Shown one piece after another: positions 6,596 through 14,415 of a stretch of DNA of 31,028 nt. The notes below the pieces were generated by a model. It searched no databases and was not told the origin of the DNA. It worked only from the letters and a program-made list of their open reading frames with translations. This DNA comes from a virus. Both the position numbers and the translations under genes were made by a program. Positions within the stretch are counted from its first letter, which is position 1; each line of letters opens with the position of its first letter. The stretch is taken from positions 1 to 31,028 of IMG/VR virus record IMGVR_UViG_3300034105_000298. The stretch is one strand, 5' to 3'.

Positions 6596-7030
6596 TTAAA
6601 GTTTTTTTAGAATCAGGTAAACTACGATACCTATGCCCAGGAGATACAATAAAGTATTGTTTCCTTTTGGCTTCTCTTCTTTGATGACAGTCTTATCTAT
6701 CTTGATAGCCTTGTTTTCTACCTTAGCGATTTTAAGGCTCTGTAAGCGTTTTCTTTCTTTGACGTGCCTATTTATGTGTATTGCCTTTAGTTTGTACTTG
6801 TAGTCGCCTCTAATAGCTTCTAAAGGAGTAACCTGATGGTTTACCAATGTATCAAAAATATATGATATTTGTTCGGTAGTTTCTATATCGCTGGAATCGG
6901 TTGCTAATTCCAATTTTTGCACGATCGTAATTACAGAATCCACCTTAGTAGTTTCAACCAGCTTTTTAGATTTGCAAGAAGATGATAGTAAAATTACTAC
7001 TATTAAGATTATTATGCTTTTGAACTCCAT
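6596..7030 (-). CDS. Lipoprotein with C-terminal membrane helix, candidate unimolecular spanin
   Basis: 144 residues. The N-terminus is a lipoprotein signal: a short charged start, hydrophobic core IIILIVVILL (6-15), then SSSC with Cys19. Residues about 20-122 form a charged periplasmic segment. Residues about 124-142 (NTLLYLLGIGIVVYLILKKL) form a C-terminal transmembrane helix ending in Lys. An outer-membrane lipid anchor plus an inner-membrane C-terminal helix in one chain is the defining topology of u-spanins such as phage T1 gp11, which fuse the two membranes at lysis. It lies 1.7 kb downstream of the endolysin. The lipobox -3 residue is Ser rather than Leu, tolerated in Bacteroidota. Function is inferred from topology only. 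Confidence 0.6.
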   Translation of the reverse strand: MEFKSIIILIVVILLSSSCKSKKLVETTKVDSVITIVQKLELATDSSDIETTEQISYIFDTLVNHQVTPLEAIRGDYKYKLKAIHINRHVKERKRLQSLKIAKVENKAIKIDKTVIKEEKPKGNNTLLYLLGIGIVVYLILKKL

Positions 7031-7200
7031 AGTTTTATAAGTTTCTTTTGTCTTTCAAGCCTGCAGTCAGCCTTACACTTAGAGCAATAAACCTTTGAGC
7101 CTGATGAAATGTATTCAGCTTCACAACACTCTGATATAGTCAAAGGGTTTACTTTTATCGGTTTTGAGTCTTCTTTTATTTCTTTTGATTTCTTTGCCAT
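7012..7200 (-). CDS. Small zinc-ribbon-like protein, 62 aa
   Basis: 62 residues, basic ends and a Cys cluster in the middle: ECCEAEY ... VYCSKCKADC. The two Cys pairs separated by about 13 residues resemble a small zinc ribbon. The function is unknown; such proteins are often nucleic-acid or protein adaptors. A TAAATTTG box lies 29 bases upstream of the ATG, so transcription may start here. It overlaps the spanin candidate by 19 bases. Confidence 0.65.
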   Translation of the reverse strand: MAKKSKEIKEDSKPIKVNPLTISECCEAEYISSGSKVYCSKCKADCRLERQKKLIKLWSSKA

Positions 7201-7228
7201 AATTTAAAGATATATTATTATCCTTTCG

Positions 7229-7236
7229 CAAATTTA
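7229..7236 (-). promoter_or_regulatory. TAAATTTG, candidate Bacteroidota -7 promoter box
   Basis: On the minus strand TAAATTTG matches the Bacteroidota -7 consensus TAnnTTTG exactly and lies 29 bases upstream of the ATG at 7200, in a 56-base intergenic gap. No good TTTG -33 element is found 19-21 bases upstream, so support is partial. Confidence 0.3.
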
Positions 7237-7256
7237 ACCAAAATAAAGTAATATTC

Positions 7257-7586
7257 CTACTTACCGCTTTCAAAGTCAATATCTCTTTGTAGGCATTCAA
7301 TAGCTTTTTTTAAGTCCTGCACTAAAGCATCCTTTTTACCTGCTCGTAAGATATACTTAATAGCGTTACCTTTCATAAAGGATAAATTATAAGCATTTGC
7401 TATATCAATAACATCAATAGGAACTCCTTTTATTTCTACTTTGTAGTATTTCGGCTTTGTTATAATATCAGCAATTTGATTCCCAGTTAATTCAGTCGGT
7501 TTAAATTGATGTTTTACGCTACAATTAGTACATACTTCTGTACACTCGCAATTCTCTAAATGGTTAATTTCTTCGATAGTTTTCAT
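7257..7586 (-). CDS. DUF3310 family protein with N-terminal Cys cluster
   Basis: 109 residues. Residues about 45-105 match DUF3310: KPKYYKVEIKGVPIDVIDIANAY, then FMKGNAIKYILRAGKK and DLKKAIECLQRDID. DUF3310 proteins are common small phage proteins of unsettled function, sometimes annotated as nucleotide-kinase-like. Ahead of the domain is an extra segment CECTEVCTNC (residues 13-22) that could bind zinc. It overlaps the 47-residue gene at 7564-7707 by 23 bases. Confidence 0.8.
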   Translation of the reverse strand: MKTIEEINHLENCECTEVCTNCSVKHQFKPTELTGNQIADIITKPKYYKVEIKGVPIDVIDIANAYNLSFMKGNAIKYILRAGKKDALVQDLKKAIECLQRDIDFESGK

Positions 7587-7707
7587 TTTGTTTCTCTTTT
7601 AGTTTTTGTTTATTGGTTTCATTTATTAATTCTCTTCTAATAATTTCTATTTCTTTGTATAATTCTTTCAGTTTTTCTACTAATATCTCACTCTTCGTCT
7701 TGTTCAT
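7564..7707 (-). CDS. Short coiled-coil protein, 47 aa
   Basis: I read this by hand from the ATG at 7707: MNKTKSEILVEKLKELYKEI and on to a stop at 7564, 47 residues. It is almost entirely Lys/Glu/Leu/Ile in a heptad-like pattern, a probable single coiled coil. It fills the apparent 100-base gap between its neighbours, overlapping the upstream gene's end by 20 bases and the DUF3310 start by 23 bases, as other genes here do. Low sequence complexity leaves some doubt. Confidence 0.55.
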   Translation of the reverse strand: MNKTKSEILVEKLKELYKEIEIIRRELINETNKQKLKEKQNENYRRN

Positions 7708-7891
7708 AATCTAAAAAATCCAGTCTTGTGTCAATCATTTTAATTAACCTTGCTTGTGTTAAGGTCTTATAACTCGGGAATAAAAGTAGTGATTTCTCTT
7801 CTAATTCAAAAAGAAAATAGACAAAAAACTTTAGTTCTTCTAAAATTTCGCCATCAGTCATATCGAATACTTCTTCTTCCTTATTCTCCAT
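7688..7891 (-). CDS. Small acidic hypothetical protein, about 67 aa
   Basis: The frame opens at 7912, but MENKEEEVFDMTDGEI starting at 7891 overlaps the upstream gene by only 11 bases and is the likelier start. It is acidic and helical, with a hydrophobic middle (FFVYFLFELEEKSLLLF) too broken by charge to be a confident membrane helix. Acidic C-terminus (DYEQDEE). No family recognised. Confidence 0.6.
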   Translation of the reverse strand: MENKEEEVFDMTDGEILEELKFFVYFLFELEEKSLLLFPSYKTLTQARLIKMIDTRLDFLDYEQDEE

Positions 7892-8726
7892 ATAAAACAC
7901 CGTTATAAACACATTTATAATCTATTATTGCGTGAGGTTGTGCAAAGAACAAAACCTTATCTCCATCTATCTTAAAGGTAACTTCTAAAAATCCTTGACA
8001 CCAATCAGCAATCTTACCTGTTGGAAGATACTCTACTGCTTCCATAAGCCTTGTACAGCCTACTTCAAACCATGCGTTGATATTATGCCTATTACGAATA
8101 TATCGCATACCTAATCTATGTGAATGACCTGTACATCCACTTCCCCAATACTCTATTATATTTTTCTCACTTGCGTTCTTTGTCAAAGATAAACCATGAG
8201 TAATATCAAAAATATCAAAATAATTAAATACATCCGTAGGGTCGTAAACCATATCGTTTTCAGCCAAGTGAAGCATCTCTTCAAACTTGGTACTTTCAAA
8301 GTGTTTATAAAGAATGGCTAACCTTGCTAATTGACCTTTAGATAATAAGAATGGTTTTGTAACTCGCTCATCGTGATTGCCAGTTCTAATAGTAATTTTT
8401 GCATCCGTTGAAAGTCTTAAAGGCTTAAGAATTTGTTCTTCGGTATATTTAAACTCTTCTACTTCGTTGTAGCCGTTTAAAATACCATCCATAAAAAGTT
8501 TATTAGTATGTTTAGAAACAAAAGGTAAGTCTACTATATCTCCGTTTATACAGACTTCATCAAATTTATTGTGTTGTAGAATATTATTAATAACTCGTAA
8601 ACATTTAAGGTCAGCTAACCAACCGTGAGGGTCAGAGAATACAAATAACTTATAAGTTCTTTTGTCGGTTAATTTTTTTAACTGATATTGGTTGTATTCA
8701 GTTTCGGATAGTCTTGGTCTGTACAT
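7881..8726 (-). CDS. Calcineurin-like metallophosphoesterase
   Basis: 281 residues with the full metal-site motif set: SDPH with Asp32 and His34, NGDIVD with Asp63 and Asp66, GNHDE with Asn117 and His118, ITHG with His177, and GHSHR with His201 and His203. This family binds two metal ions and cleaves phosphoesters; members include nucleases (Mre11/SbcD), protein phosphatases and cyclic-nucleotide phosphodiesterases. The substrate cannot be read from the motifs. No signal peptide, so cytoplasmic. It stands alone between the lysis genes and a string of small early-type genes. Upstream sequence contains TAATTTCG, one mismatch from the -7 box. Confidence 0.88.
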   Translation of the reverse strand: MYRPRLSETEYNQYQLKKLTDKRTYKLFVFSDPHGWLADLKCLRVINNILQHNKFDEVCINGDIVDLPFVSKHTNKLFMDGILNGYNEVEEFKYTEEQILKPLRLSTDAKITIRTGNHDERVTKPFLLSKGQLARLAILYKHFESTKFEEMLHLAENDMVYDPTDVFNYFDIFDITHGLSLTKNASEKNIIEYWGSGCTGHSHRLGMRYIRNRHNINAWFEVGCTRLMEAVEYLPTGKIADWCQGFLEVTFKIDGDKVLFFAQPHAIIDYKCVYNGVLYGE

Positions 8727-8767
8727 AGTTTTTTTGTCGAAATTACTAATTATTTTAGCAAATGCAA

Positions 8768-8959
8768 TTATCTTTTATTCAAAGGCTTACGATTTATTGT
8801 AGTCATATAACCACCTAAAGCAATTAAAGCTGATAGGAATAGCTTAATGCAAGTATTTATAGACCATACAAAGTTATCCCAGTCAATAGTCACCCAAGCA
8901 TTTGCAATAGCTACAATAGCACCAAATACAGTTGAAAGTGTGTTACGTAATTTTAGCAT
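8768..8959 (-). CDS. Candidate holin, two transmembrane helices
   Basis: 63 residues with two hydrophobic stretches, about 7-24 (TLSTVFGAIVAIANAWVT) and about 39-55 (IKLFLSALIALGGYMTT), joined by a short polar loop, and a basic C-terminus (NRKPLNKR). Small size, two helices, positive C-terminus and a 17-base overlap with the endolysin gene fit a class II holin, which permeabilises the inner membrane to release the endolysin. No sequence family recognised; the assignment rests on topology and context. Confidence 0.65.
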   Translation of the reverse strand: MLKLRNTLSTVFGAIVAIANAWVTIDWDNFVWSINTCIKLFLSALIALGGYMTTINRKPLNKR

Positions 8960-9395
8960 ATTCGTTATATTCAGCTAATCTTCTATTTAATAAACCTTTG
9001 TTTACTACACCTCCTGCTTTAGTCCACATCAAGAAACCAACTTTAATTTTTTCAATAGTTTGCCCACCGTTGATAAACTTAACCAAAGAAGACTTTGCAA
9101 ACGCTCCACAACCTATATTATAACAAAGACAAAATAAAGCATCAAACTCATTTTGTTTTAATGGTCTTAATACATATTTAGAAACGCAATTAGCGTACTG
9201 CGCAGAAGTGTCTACAAACAATTTAAACGCTTCATCTTTACTTGCTAATTTATCGCCTTTTTTTACAGGTTGTCCGTTAGCGTATTTAGTCGAACCTATA
9301 CCAATAGTCCATACTAAAGCACTGCACTGGTAAGCATCTAATTTAACACCTTCTAATTGTGCTAATAATTTTAAACCTTCGTTACTGATTTGCAT
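8943..9395 (-). CDS. Phage endolysin, GH24 (T4/P22-type) lysozyme
   Basis: 150 residues covering a complete GH24 muramidase. Glu15 (QLEGVKLDAY), Cys24 and Thr30 (WTIGIGST) occupy the catalytic triad spacing E-8-(D/C)-5-T, with Cys in place of the usual Asp. Further family motifs are NEFDALFCLCYNIG (about 82-95) and NRRLAEYNEY near the C-terminus. It cuts the glycan of peptidoglycan. No signal peptide or SAR helix is present, so release should depend on the adjacent holin candidate. Confidence 0.92.
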   Translation of the reverse strand: MQISNEGLKLLAQLEGVKLDAYQCSALVWTIGIGSTKYANGQPVKKGDKLASKDEAFKLFVDTSAQYANCVSKYVLRPLKQNEFDALFCLCYNIGCGAFAKSSLVKFINGGQTIEKIKVGFLMWTKAGGVVNKGLLNRRLAEYNEYAKIT

Positions 9396-9666
9396 CTCTT
9401 TTTTCCTTTAACATTTCTATAAATGAATCTCTTTGTTGCATTAAATACTGCTCCCTTGCAATAAATCTTGTTCTTTCATCTTCTACTATTTTATCAATAT
9501 ACAGTTGTTTTTGGTTTACCAAAGTTGTATACCGTTCTAATTGCTCGTTAAATATCATATTTTGATAATATAACCCAGCTATCATTAAAATAATTGTAAA
9601 GGACTGCTCCTTTAACTTGCTTAAAAAAGTTGTTTGCATATTTTCGCCTTCTTCTATTTGTGCCAT
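9382..9666 (-). CDS. Membrane-anchored coiled-coil protein in lysis region
   Basis: 94 residues. A hydrophobic helix lies at about 22-39 (SFTIILMIAGLYYQNMIF), followed by a long charged helical tail (about 40-90; LVNQKQLYIDKIVEDERTRF). One N-terminal helix plus a coiled-coil periplasmic tail is the shape of an Rz-type inner-membrane spanin; alternatively it is an accessory holin or antiholin. Met10 (MQTTFLSK) is a possible start, avoiding most of the overlap with the upstream gene. It overlaps the endolysin start by 14 bases. Confidence 0.6.
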   Translation of the reverse strand: MAQIEEGENMQTTFLSKLKEQSFTIILMIAGLYYQNMIFNEQLERYTTLVNQKQLYIDKIVEDERTRFIAREQYLMQQRDSFIEMLKEKRDANQ

Positions 9667-9923
9667 AAGTAATCCTTAATAAAAGTTATACCTGTTATTG
9701 TTAATATAAAAGCACCAATTCTTATTGCCCAATTAATTCCAGTGTTATAATCTCGAACCTCTTGAACTTTAACTTCCGTTTCTTCTAAAGCACCTTCTAT
9801 TGTTTCTAATCTCTGAAGGATTCCGTTTCTATTTAGCTTTGAGCCTGTAATAGCTTGGCTAATCATTTCCACACTTATTGACAATGCTTTAAGCTGGTCA
9901 TTTATTTCTTTAAGTTCGTTCAT
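9654..9923 (-). CDS. XhlA-like coiled-coil membrane protein
   Basis: 89 residues. Residues about 1-60 form an amphipathic helix or coiled coil (INDQLKALSISVEMISQAI, RLETIEGALEETEVKVQEV). Residues about 67-84 form a C-terminal membrane helix (IRIGAFILTITGITFIKDY). This order is that of XhlA-type hemolysin/holin-associated proteins. It starts at the stop of the large tail protein (shared base 9923) and opens the lysis region. Confidence 0.6.
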   Translation of the reverse strand: MNELKEINDQLKALSISVEMISQAITGSKLNRNGILQRLETIEGALEETEVKVQEVRDYNTGINWAIRIGAFILTITGITFIKDYLWHK

Positions 9924-12472
9924 TATTCATTATCCCCTTCTTGTGAATTACTTGTTGTGCTTCCTGGTGTTCCTTGACCTGCATTCATATCATCATCAGT
10001 TGTTGACCAAGTTCTAAATCCTGTTTCTATTTTATTAGTTTGGCTTTGATGTGTAGTTATGTTTGTTTTGTTATTAACATAGTCAAATGTAGCCTCGTGC
10101 ATAAAGTGTTGACCTTGTGCTAAAGCAATATTAAATACTTCTCCAAAGTTTATATCCTTACCGTATACATTACCTGTAAATTTCTGCCAAGTAGCTTGAT
10201 AAAAAGATAAAACTGACCTTGTAATACATTCCTGTAATGGTCTTGGTGTATTAGATTCTGTTAAAACTTCCCAATTTCTAAACCATTTAGTAGAGTTTTG
10301 AATAAGGTTAAATTCAGGCTCTGTATAACCTATAAAATCTTCAATTACTTGAGATTCGTAAATATCTCTAATACCACCGTGATACTGCCCACTTATTTGA
10401 TATGTATTTGAAAATGGTTTTACCAATGTAGCATCGTTTGGAATATTTGTAGCATTATAAATAAAACCTTTTGTATTTTGATAGTTTTGTGGAATTATGC
10501 TTACCTTAATATCATCATAATAAACAGTATGTACTACATCAGTATTAGTGCTTAATTGTCCTCTTAAAATAAAAGTTCCGTAATTATTCATTACATAACC
10601 AGTATCTAAAGAGTTTCTATCAAATGTAGATAATACTTTAAATTTTGCCCAAATATCTTCATCAGTCATTTTTATTTGAACAAATTTCTCTCCATCCCAA
10701 TCAGGACTTTGTAGGTCTTGAGTAAAATTTCCATTACTTTCCAAGTATCTAATAAAAGATGTTCCGCCAGGATTAGGTGTTCCGTTAAGTGATTTAGCAA
10801 AAGCAATTATAGACGAATCAGTAGGATTGTGTGAACCATCAAAAAATACTGAACATTCTATTTTAACAGCAAAATAATTAATAAAAGTACTGGCATTTGA
10901 AATTCTAAATACATTATATAAACCATAACCAGAGTATGGAGGATTAGGTATATTTATCATTTCATTAGATGTAACTGCTAAAATCCTATTATCAAAAGGT
11001 CTATTTCCTCCTGTTGCATTAAAGAAATTATAACCACCAAAAGAATCCCAATTTGTAGGATCTACCGTAGTATTTGCGTAATCTTTAAAGAATCCGTAAT
11101 TATTAAGTAAATTTCTTTCGTAGTATGGGTATTTATATTTAACGCTTGTTAACCGCTTATTTAAAGAAACTAATTGATTAGCATCAGACCAAATAACTAC
11201 TCCTTCATTTCCAATAGATGAATAAAAGTCAAAAGTATAACCAGTTAAATAAGTACCATCAATATTATATTTTAAACCATTTTGTAATTTTTTATTAACT
11301 GATACATTATCAATTAAAAGATAGCCTATTGAATCATCGTTATTATTATAAAAGTTAAAATCAAATGTACCTACACTTGCTGAAGTATAAATAAATTCAT
11401 AATAAACCCAATCATCAGTAGTACCTTGACTAAAAACTTCAACACCATTTATTTCAATTCTTGTAACTGCTTTAGGAGAACTTCCTGCATCAAAATTCTT
11501 TGCCCAAAATCCTACAATATAATCACCAATAGCAAAACTTAATTGTTGATAAACATAAGAACCATAATTATCCCCAAATATTTTAGGGCACTGGCTACCA
11601 TTTAAGCCTCCTGTTGGACTATTAAATACATTCCCATCAATAAACCAATATTCGTAAAGTTGCGGTAAAGTACCATCAATTTCAAAATCTCCATTAATAA
11701 CTAAATCGTTTACTGCTACATCATTAATACTAACAACATACCAAGTAGCATCTTTATTAGATTGATATAACATACAACCTAAAGATTCCATTAATGAAGT
11801 TAAAAGAAAATAACAATTTTTTGGCTCAAATGTAGACCAATCTACTGAAGAATATTCCGATAATATTAGATTAGTAGAATTGATAAGAGTACCATCTAAA
11901 TTAAATTGAGTATAAAAAGCGACATTTAATTCACTACCAGTCTTTTTTAATAACCTACAAACAAAATCACTAATGCTTATACCAGCATCTACATTTGTGT
12001 CATTATATAAAGCGTAATAATCTTCTCTTGTATATTTAACATCCTTTAAGATTGCAAGGTTATCCGTAGCCGTTAATTGAAGATAATATTGTTCCTGCCA
12101 TTCGTATTGGATAACATCAGGCAAAAGAAAACCAACCCACTTTAAATCTTCAGTTACACCATTTGTTTCATAAAGGCTTATTCTCCAAGTATATTCATCA
12201 CTATCAAAAAAGAAATCAGAAGGTTGAACGGTAGAATTGTAAGGAATAAAACATTTAATATCCGCATAAGAAGCCCGAATAGGAGCAAAGATGTTGTCTT
12301 TACTTGCTTTATAATTTAATACAAAAGGAGAATCTTGAGCTGGGATTAACTCGGTAATATCATAAGGTATCAAAGTAGCTTCCTGTTTCTCAAACTTTAC
12401 TTGATAAAACAAATCAGTACCGACTTGATCTAAACCTTTGAATCTTAAGTTATAAATATGATTGTAAAACAT
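9923..12472 (-). CDS. Large tail-tip/receptor-binding protein with two jelly-roll-like modules
   Basis: 849 residues following the tape measure gene, the usual place of the distal tail and receptor-binding proteins. The N-terminal 250 residues look like a tail-tip/baseplate domain. Residues about 257-394 (from LVINGDFEIDG to YLLIDNVSVN) and about 455-670 (from NLLNNYGFF to YYDDIKVSI) each begin with an N-G-D-F-like motif and end with a D-[ND]-[VI]-x-V strand, as in CBM4/9-type carbohydrate-binding jelly rolls. The C-terminal part (PLQECITRSVLSFYQATWQKFTG, about 750 onward) looks like a tail assembly domain, ending in a Gly/Ser/Thr-rich tail. It probably binds host surface glycans. Confidence 0.75.
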   Translation of the reverse strand: MFYNHIYNLRFKGLDQVGTDLFYQVKFEKQEATLIPYDITELIPAQDSPFVLNYKASKDNIFAPIRASYADIKCFIPYNSTVQPSDFFFDSDEYTWRISLYETNGVTEDLKWVGFLLPDVIQYEWQEQYYLQLTATDNLAILKDVKYTREDYYALYNDTNVDAGISISDFVCRLLKKTGSELNVAFYTQFNLDGTLINSTNLILSEYSSVDWSTFEPKNCYFLLTSLMESLGCMLYQSNKDATWYVVSINDVAVNDLVINGDFEIDGTLPQLYEYWFIDGNVFNSPTGGLNGSQCPKIFGDNYGSYVYQQLSFAIGDYIVGFWAKNFDAGSSPKAVTRIEINGVEVFSQGTTDDWVYYEFIYTSASVGTFDFNFYNNNDDSIGYLLIDNVSVNKKLQNGLKYNIDGTYLTGYTFDFYSSIGNEGVVIWSDANQLVSLNKRLTSVKYKYPYYERNLLNNYGFFKDYANTTVDPTNWDSFGGYNFFNATGGNRPFDNRILAVTSNEMINIPNPPYSGYGLYNVFRISNASTFINYFAVKIECSVFFDGSHNPTDSSIIAFAKSLNGTPNPGGTSFIRYLESNGNFTQDLQSPDWDGEKFVQIKMTDEDIWAKFKVLSTFDRNSLDTGYVMNNYGTFILRGQLSTNTDVVHTVYYDDIKVSIIPQNYQNTKGFIYNATNIPNDATLVKPFSNTYQISGQYHGGIRDIYESQVIEDFIGYTEPEFNLIQNSTKWFRNWEVLTESNTPRPLQECITRSVLSFYQATWQKFTGNVYGKDINFGEVFNIALAQGQHFMHEATFDYVNNKTNITTHQSQTNKIETGFRTWSTTDDDMNAGQGTPGSTTSNSQEGDNE

Positions 12473-14415
12473 TATACCACCCTCGAATTTTTTATTGCTT
12501 GGTTATCTAAAAGCATTCTCATTTTATCTCCCATTATATCTACTTGGTAACCACCTTGACCTGTTGCGTTTGAAGGCATTGCAATACTTTTTACATCGCC
12601 ACCACCACTAAATAAAGTATATGGATTAAAACCTAATCCACCTGCTGTTCTAGCTATCTCACCAATTTTTTCTAAAGCATTACCGCCTGAACTTAATCCG
12701 CCAGATAGAACGAATAATATAGCTGCTGCTACAATAGCTGCTGCTAATTTAATCATTAATTGTTTTAAAGCATTAAGAATACCTTGAAAGGCATTTTGAC
12801 CACCTTCTAAGATTGTGGTAAACATTTGTTCGAATCCACTGGCTAAAGTTCCAACTAACATAGTTTGTGCAGCTAAAACTTCATTTGTACGCTGCAAAGC
12901 TGCTGCTTTCTCTTCTTCTGTTGGTATATGGAAACTTGATACCTTACCATAATGTTCATCAGTTATTTTAAATAAATTATCACTTGCAGCAGTCAACATA
13001 TTCATTTCACTTGTATATGCGTTTATAGCTTGTACAGGATACAATTCTGTTGGGTCAGCCATTGTATAAGGATCATTAATTAAAACATCAGGTGATATAG
13101 TTTTTATATCAAATGGATTCTTATATGTCTGTCTGAATTTTTCTACATCAAGTTTGTTTTGTAAAGTTTCAATCTTTTTCTCTACATCAATAATATTTGC
13201 TGTTATTGTTATTTGTTTTTTGGTATTAGTAGTTAAAGACAATTCCTTATTTAATTCTTTTAACTTGTCTTTTAACGCAGTCATTGAACCAATAGGAATA
13301 ATTTCTTTATTTCCACCGCCTGCAGGAGGTGCTAATAAATCGTTTTTATAGGTATCGGCTAATTTCATTAAATCCAACAGTTGATACCATTTTTCATTGT
13401 ACATTGTTAAAGTTTTAACATTTAACTGCGCACCAACATCTTTAATATATTTATTTAACCCTTTTGTGTCTTTTTTCTCGAACAACTTTGTAAGAAAATC
13501 TTGCTCACTATCGAAAAATTCTTTATCCTTACTTTTTTGTGGGTCAAATGTTTTATCAATTCCTTTTTTTAGTTTTTCAATATTTGTTAAAGCCCAAGTT
13601 GCACCATCAACAATTCCTTTAAAGAAATCTCCAATAGCACCATCAGTTAATGCTTTAGTAAAAGTATTTTGTAATCTATTTAAACTTGACTGAAGGGAAT
13701 CAACTCCTTTGCCGTTATAGGTCTTATTTAGTAAATCAGCTAATTTAGGCAATAGATCAGATGCTAAAATTTTACCTGCTGCGAGTTGCTTACCAAGTTC
13801 TTCGGTAGTCATGTTCATCGCCTTAGCCGCTAAAGCATAAGCACCAGGAAGTCGCTCAGCTAATTGCCCTCTTAACTCTTCAGATTGTACGGTTCCCTTA
13901 GAGAACATTTGTGACATCGCTCTTAAAGCACCAGTTGTATCGTCAGCTGATAGTTTTAATTTAGAAGAAGCATTTGCGACCGCATCAAAAACCTTATTTG
14001 TTGTTTCAAGTGATACACCCGAAGCAATGGTAGCCCCTGCAAAGTCTTTATAGGTCTCTGTAAGGCTTAACATATTCAATCCTAACTCATCAGCCTTGTC
14101 AGCTACTCTTTGGAATTGTGCCTCGCCTAATTGCGCCGAACCAAATACTTGATTCATTGCGGTTTTTGTAGAGTCTAATTTAAGGGATTCGCTGAACGCT
14201 CTACCGACTAATTGTGCGGCAGCAGCTAAAGAAACATACCCAGCAACCATACCTTTGAGAGAAGTCTCAAGTTGGTTCATAGGGTTTATTGATTCCTTTA
14301 AAGAAGCACTTGCTTTTTTATCAAAAGATGATATTGAATCTTGAGCAGTTTTTAATTTACTTTGTAAATCACCAATTTCAGCTCGTAGTTGAACTACTAT
14401 TTCTTCATTTGCCAT
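12472..14415 (-). CDS. Tape measure protein
   Basis: 647 residues. The N-terminus is a coiled coil (IVVQLRAEIGDLQSKLKTAQDSISSFDKK). The conserved tape-measure domain covers about 70-260: DELGLNMLSLTETYKDFAGA, ALRAMSQMFSKGTVQSEELRGQLAERLPGA, DLLPKLADLL. A hydrophobic stretch near 555-580 (AAAIVAAAILFVLSGG) fits the membrane-active segment of tape measures. The protein sets tail length during assembly; at about 1.5 angstrom per residue this size suggests a tail near 100 nm (inference). It shares one base with the upstream gene at 14415, directly after the tail chaperones. Confidence 0.93.
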   Translation of the reverse strand: MANEEIVVQLRAEIGDLQSKLKTAQDSISSFDKKASASLKESINPMNQLETSLKGMVAGYVSLAAAAQLVGRAFSESLKLDSTKTAMNQVFGSAQLGEAQFQRVADKADELGLNMLSLTETYKDFAGATIASGVSLETTNKVFDAVANASSKLKLSADDTTGALRAMSQMFSKGTVQSEELRGQLAERLPGAYALAAKAMNMTTEELGKQLAAGKILASDLLPKLADLLNKTYNGKGVDSLQSSLNRLQNTFTKALTDGAIGDFFKGIVDGATWALTNIEKLKKGIDKTFDPQKSKDKEFFDSEQDFLTKLFEKKDTKGLNKYIKDVGAQLNVKTLTMYNEKWYQLLDLMKLADTYKNDLLAPPAGGGNKEIIPIGSMTALKDKLKELNKELSLTTNTKKQITITANIIDVEKKIETLQNKLDVEKFRQTYKNPFDIKTISPDVLINDPYTMADPTELYPVQAINAYTSEMNMLTAASDNLFKITDEHYGKVSSFHIPTEEEKAAALQRTNEVLAAQTMLVGTLASGFEQMFTTILEGGQNAFQGILNALKQLMIKLAAAIVAAAILFVLSGGLSSGGNALEKIGEIARTAGGLGFNPYTLFSGGGDVKSIAMPSNATGQGGYQVDIMGDKMRMLLDNQAIKNSRVV

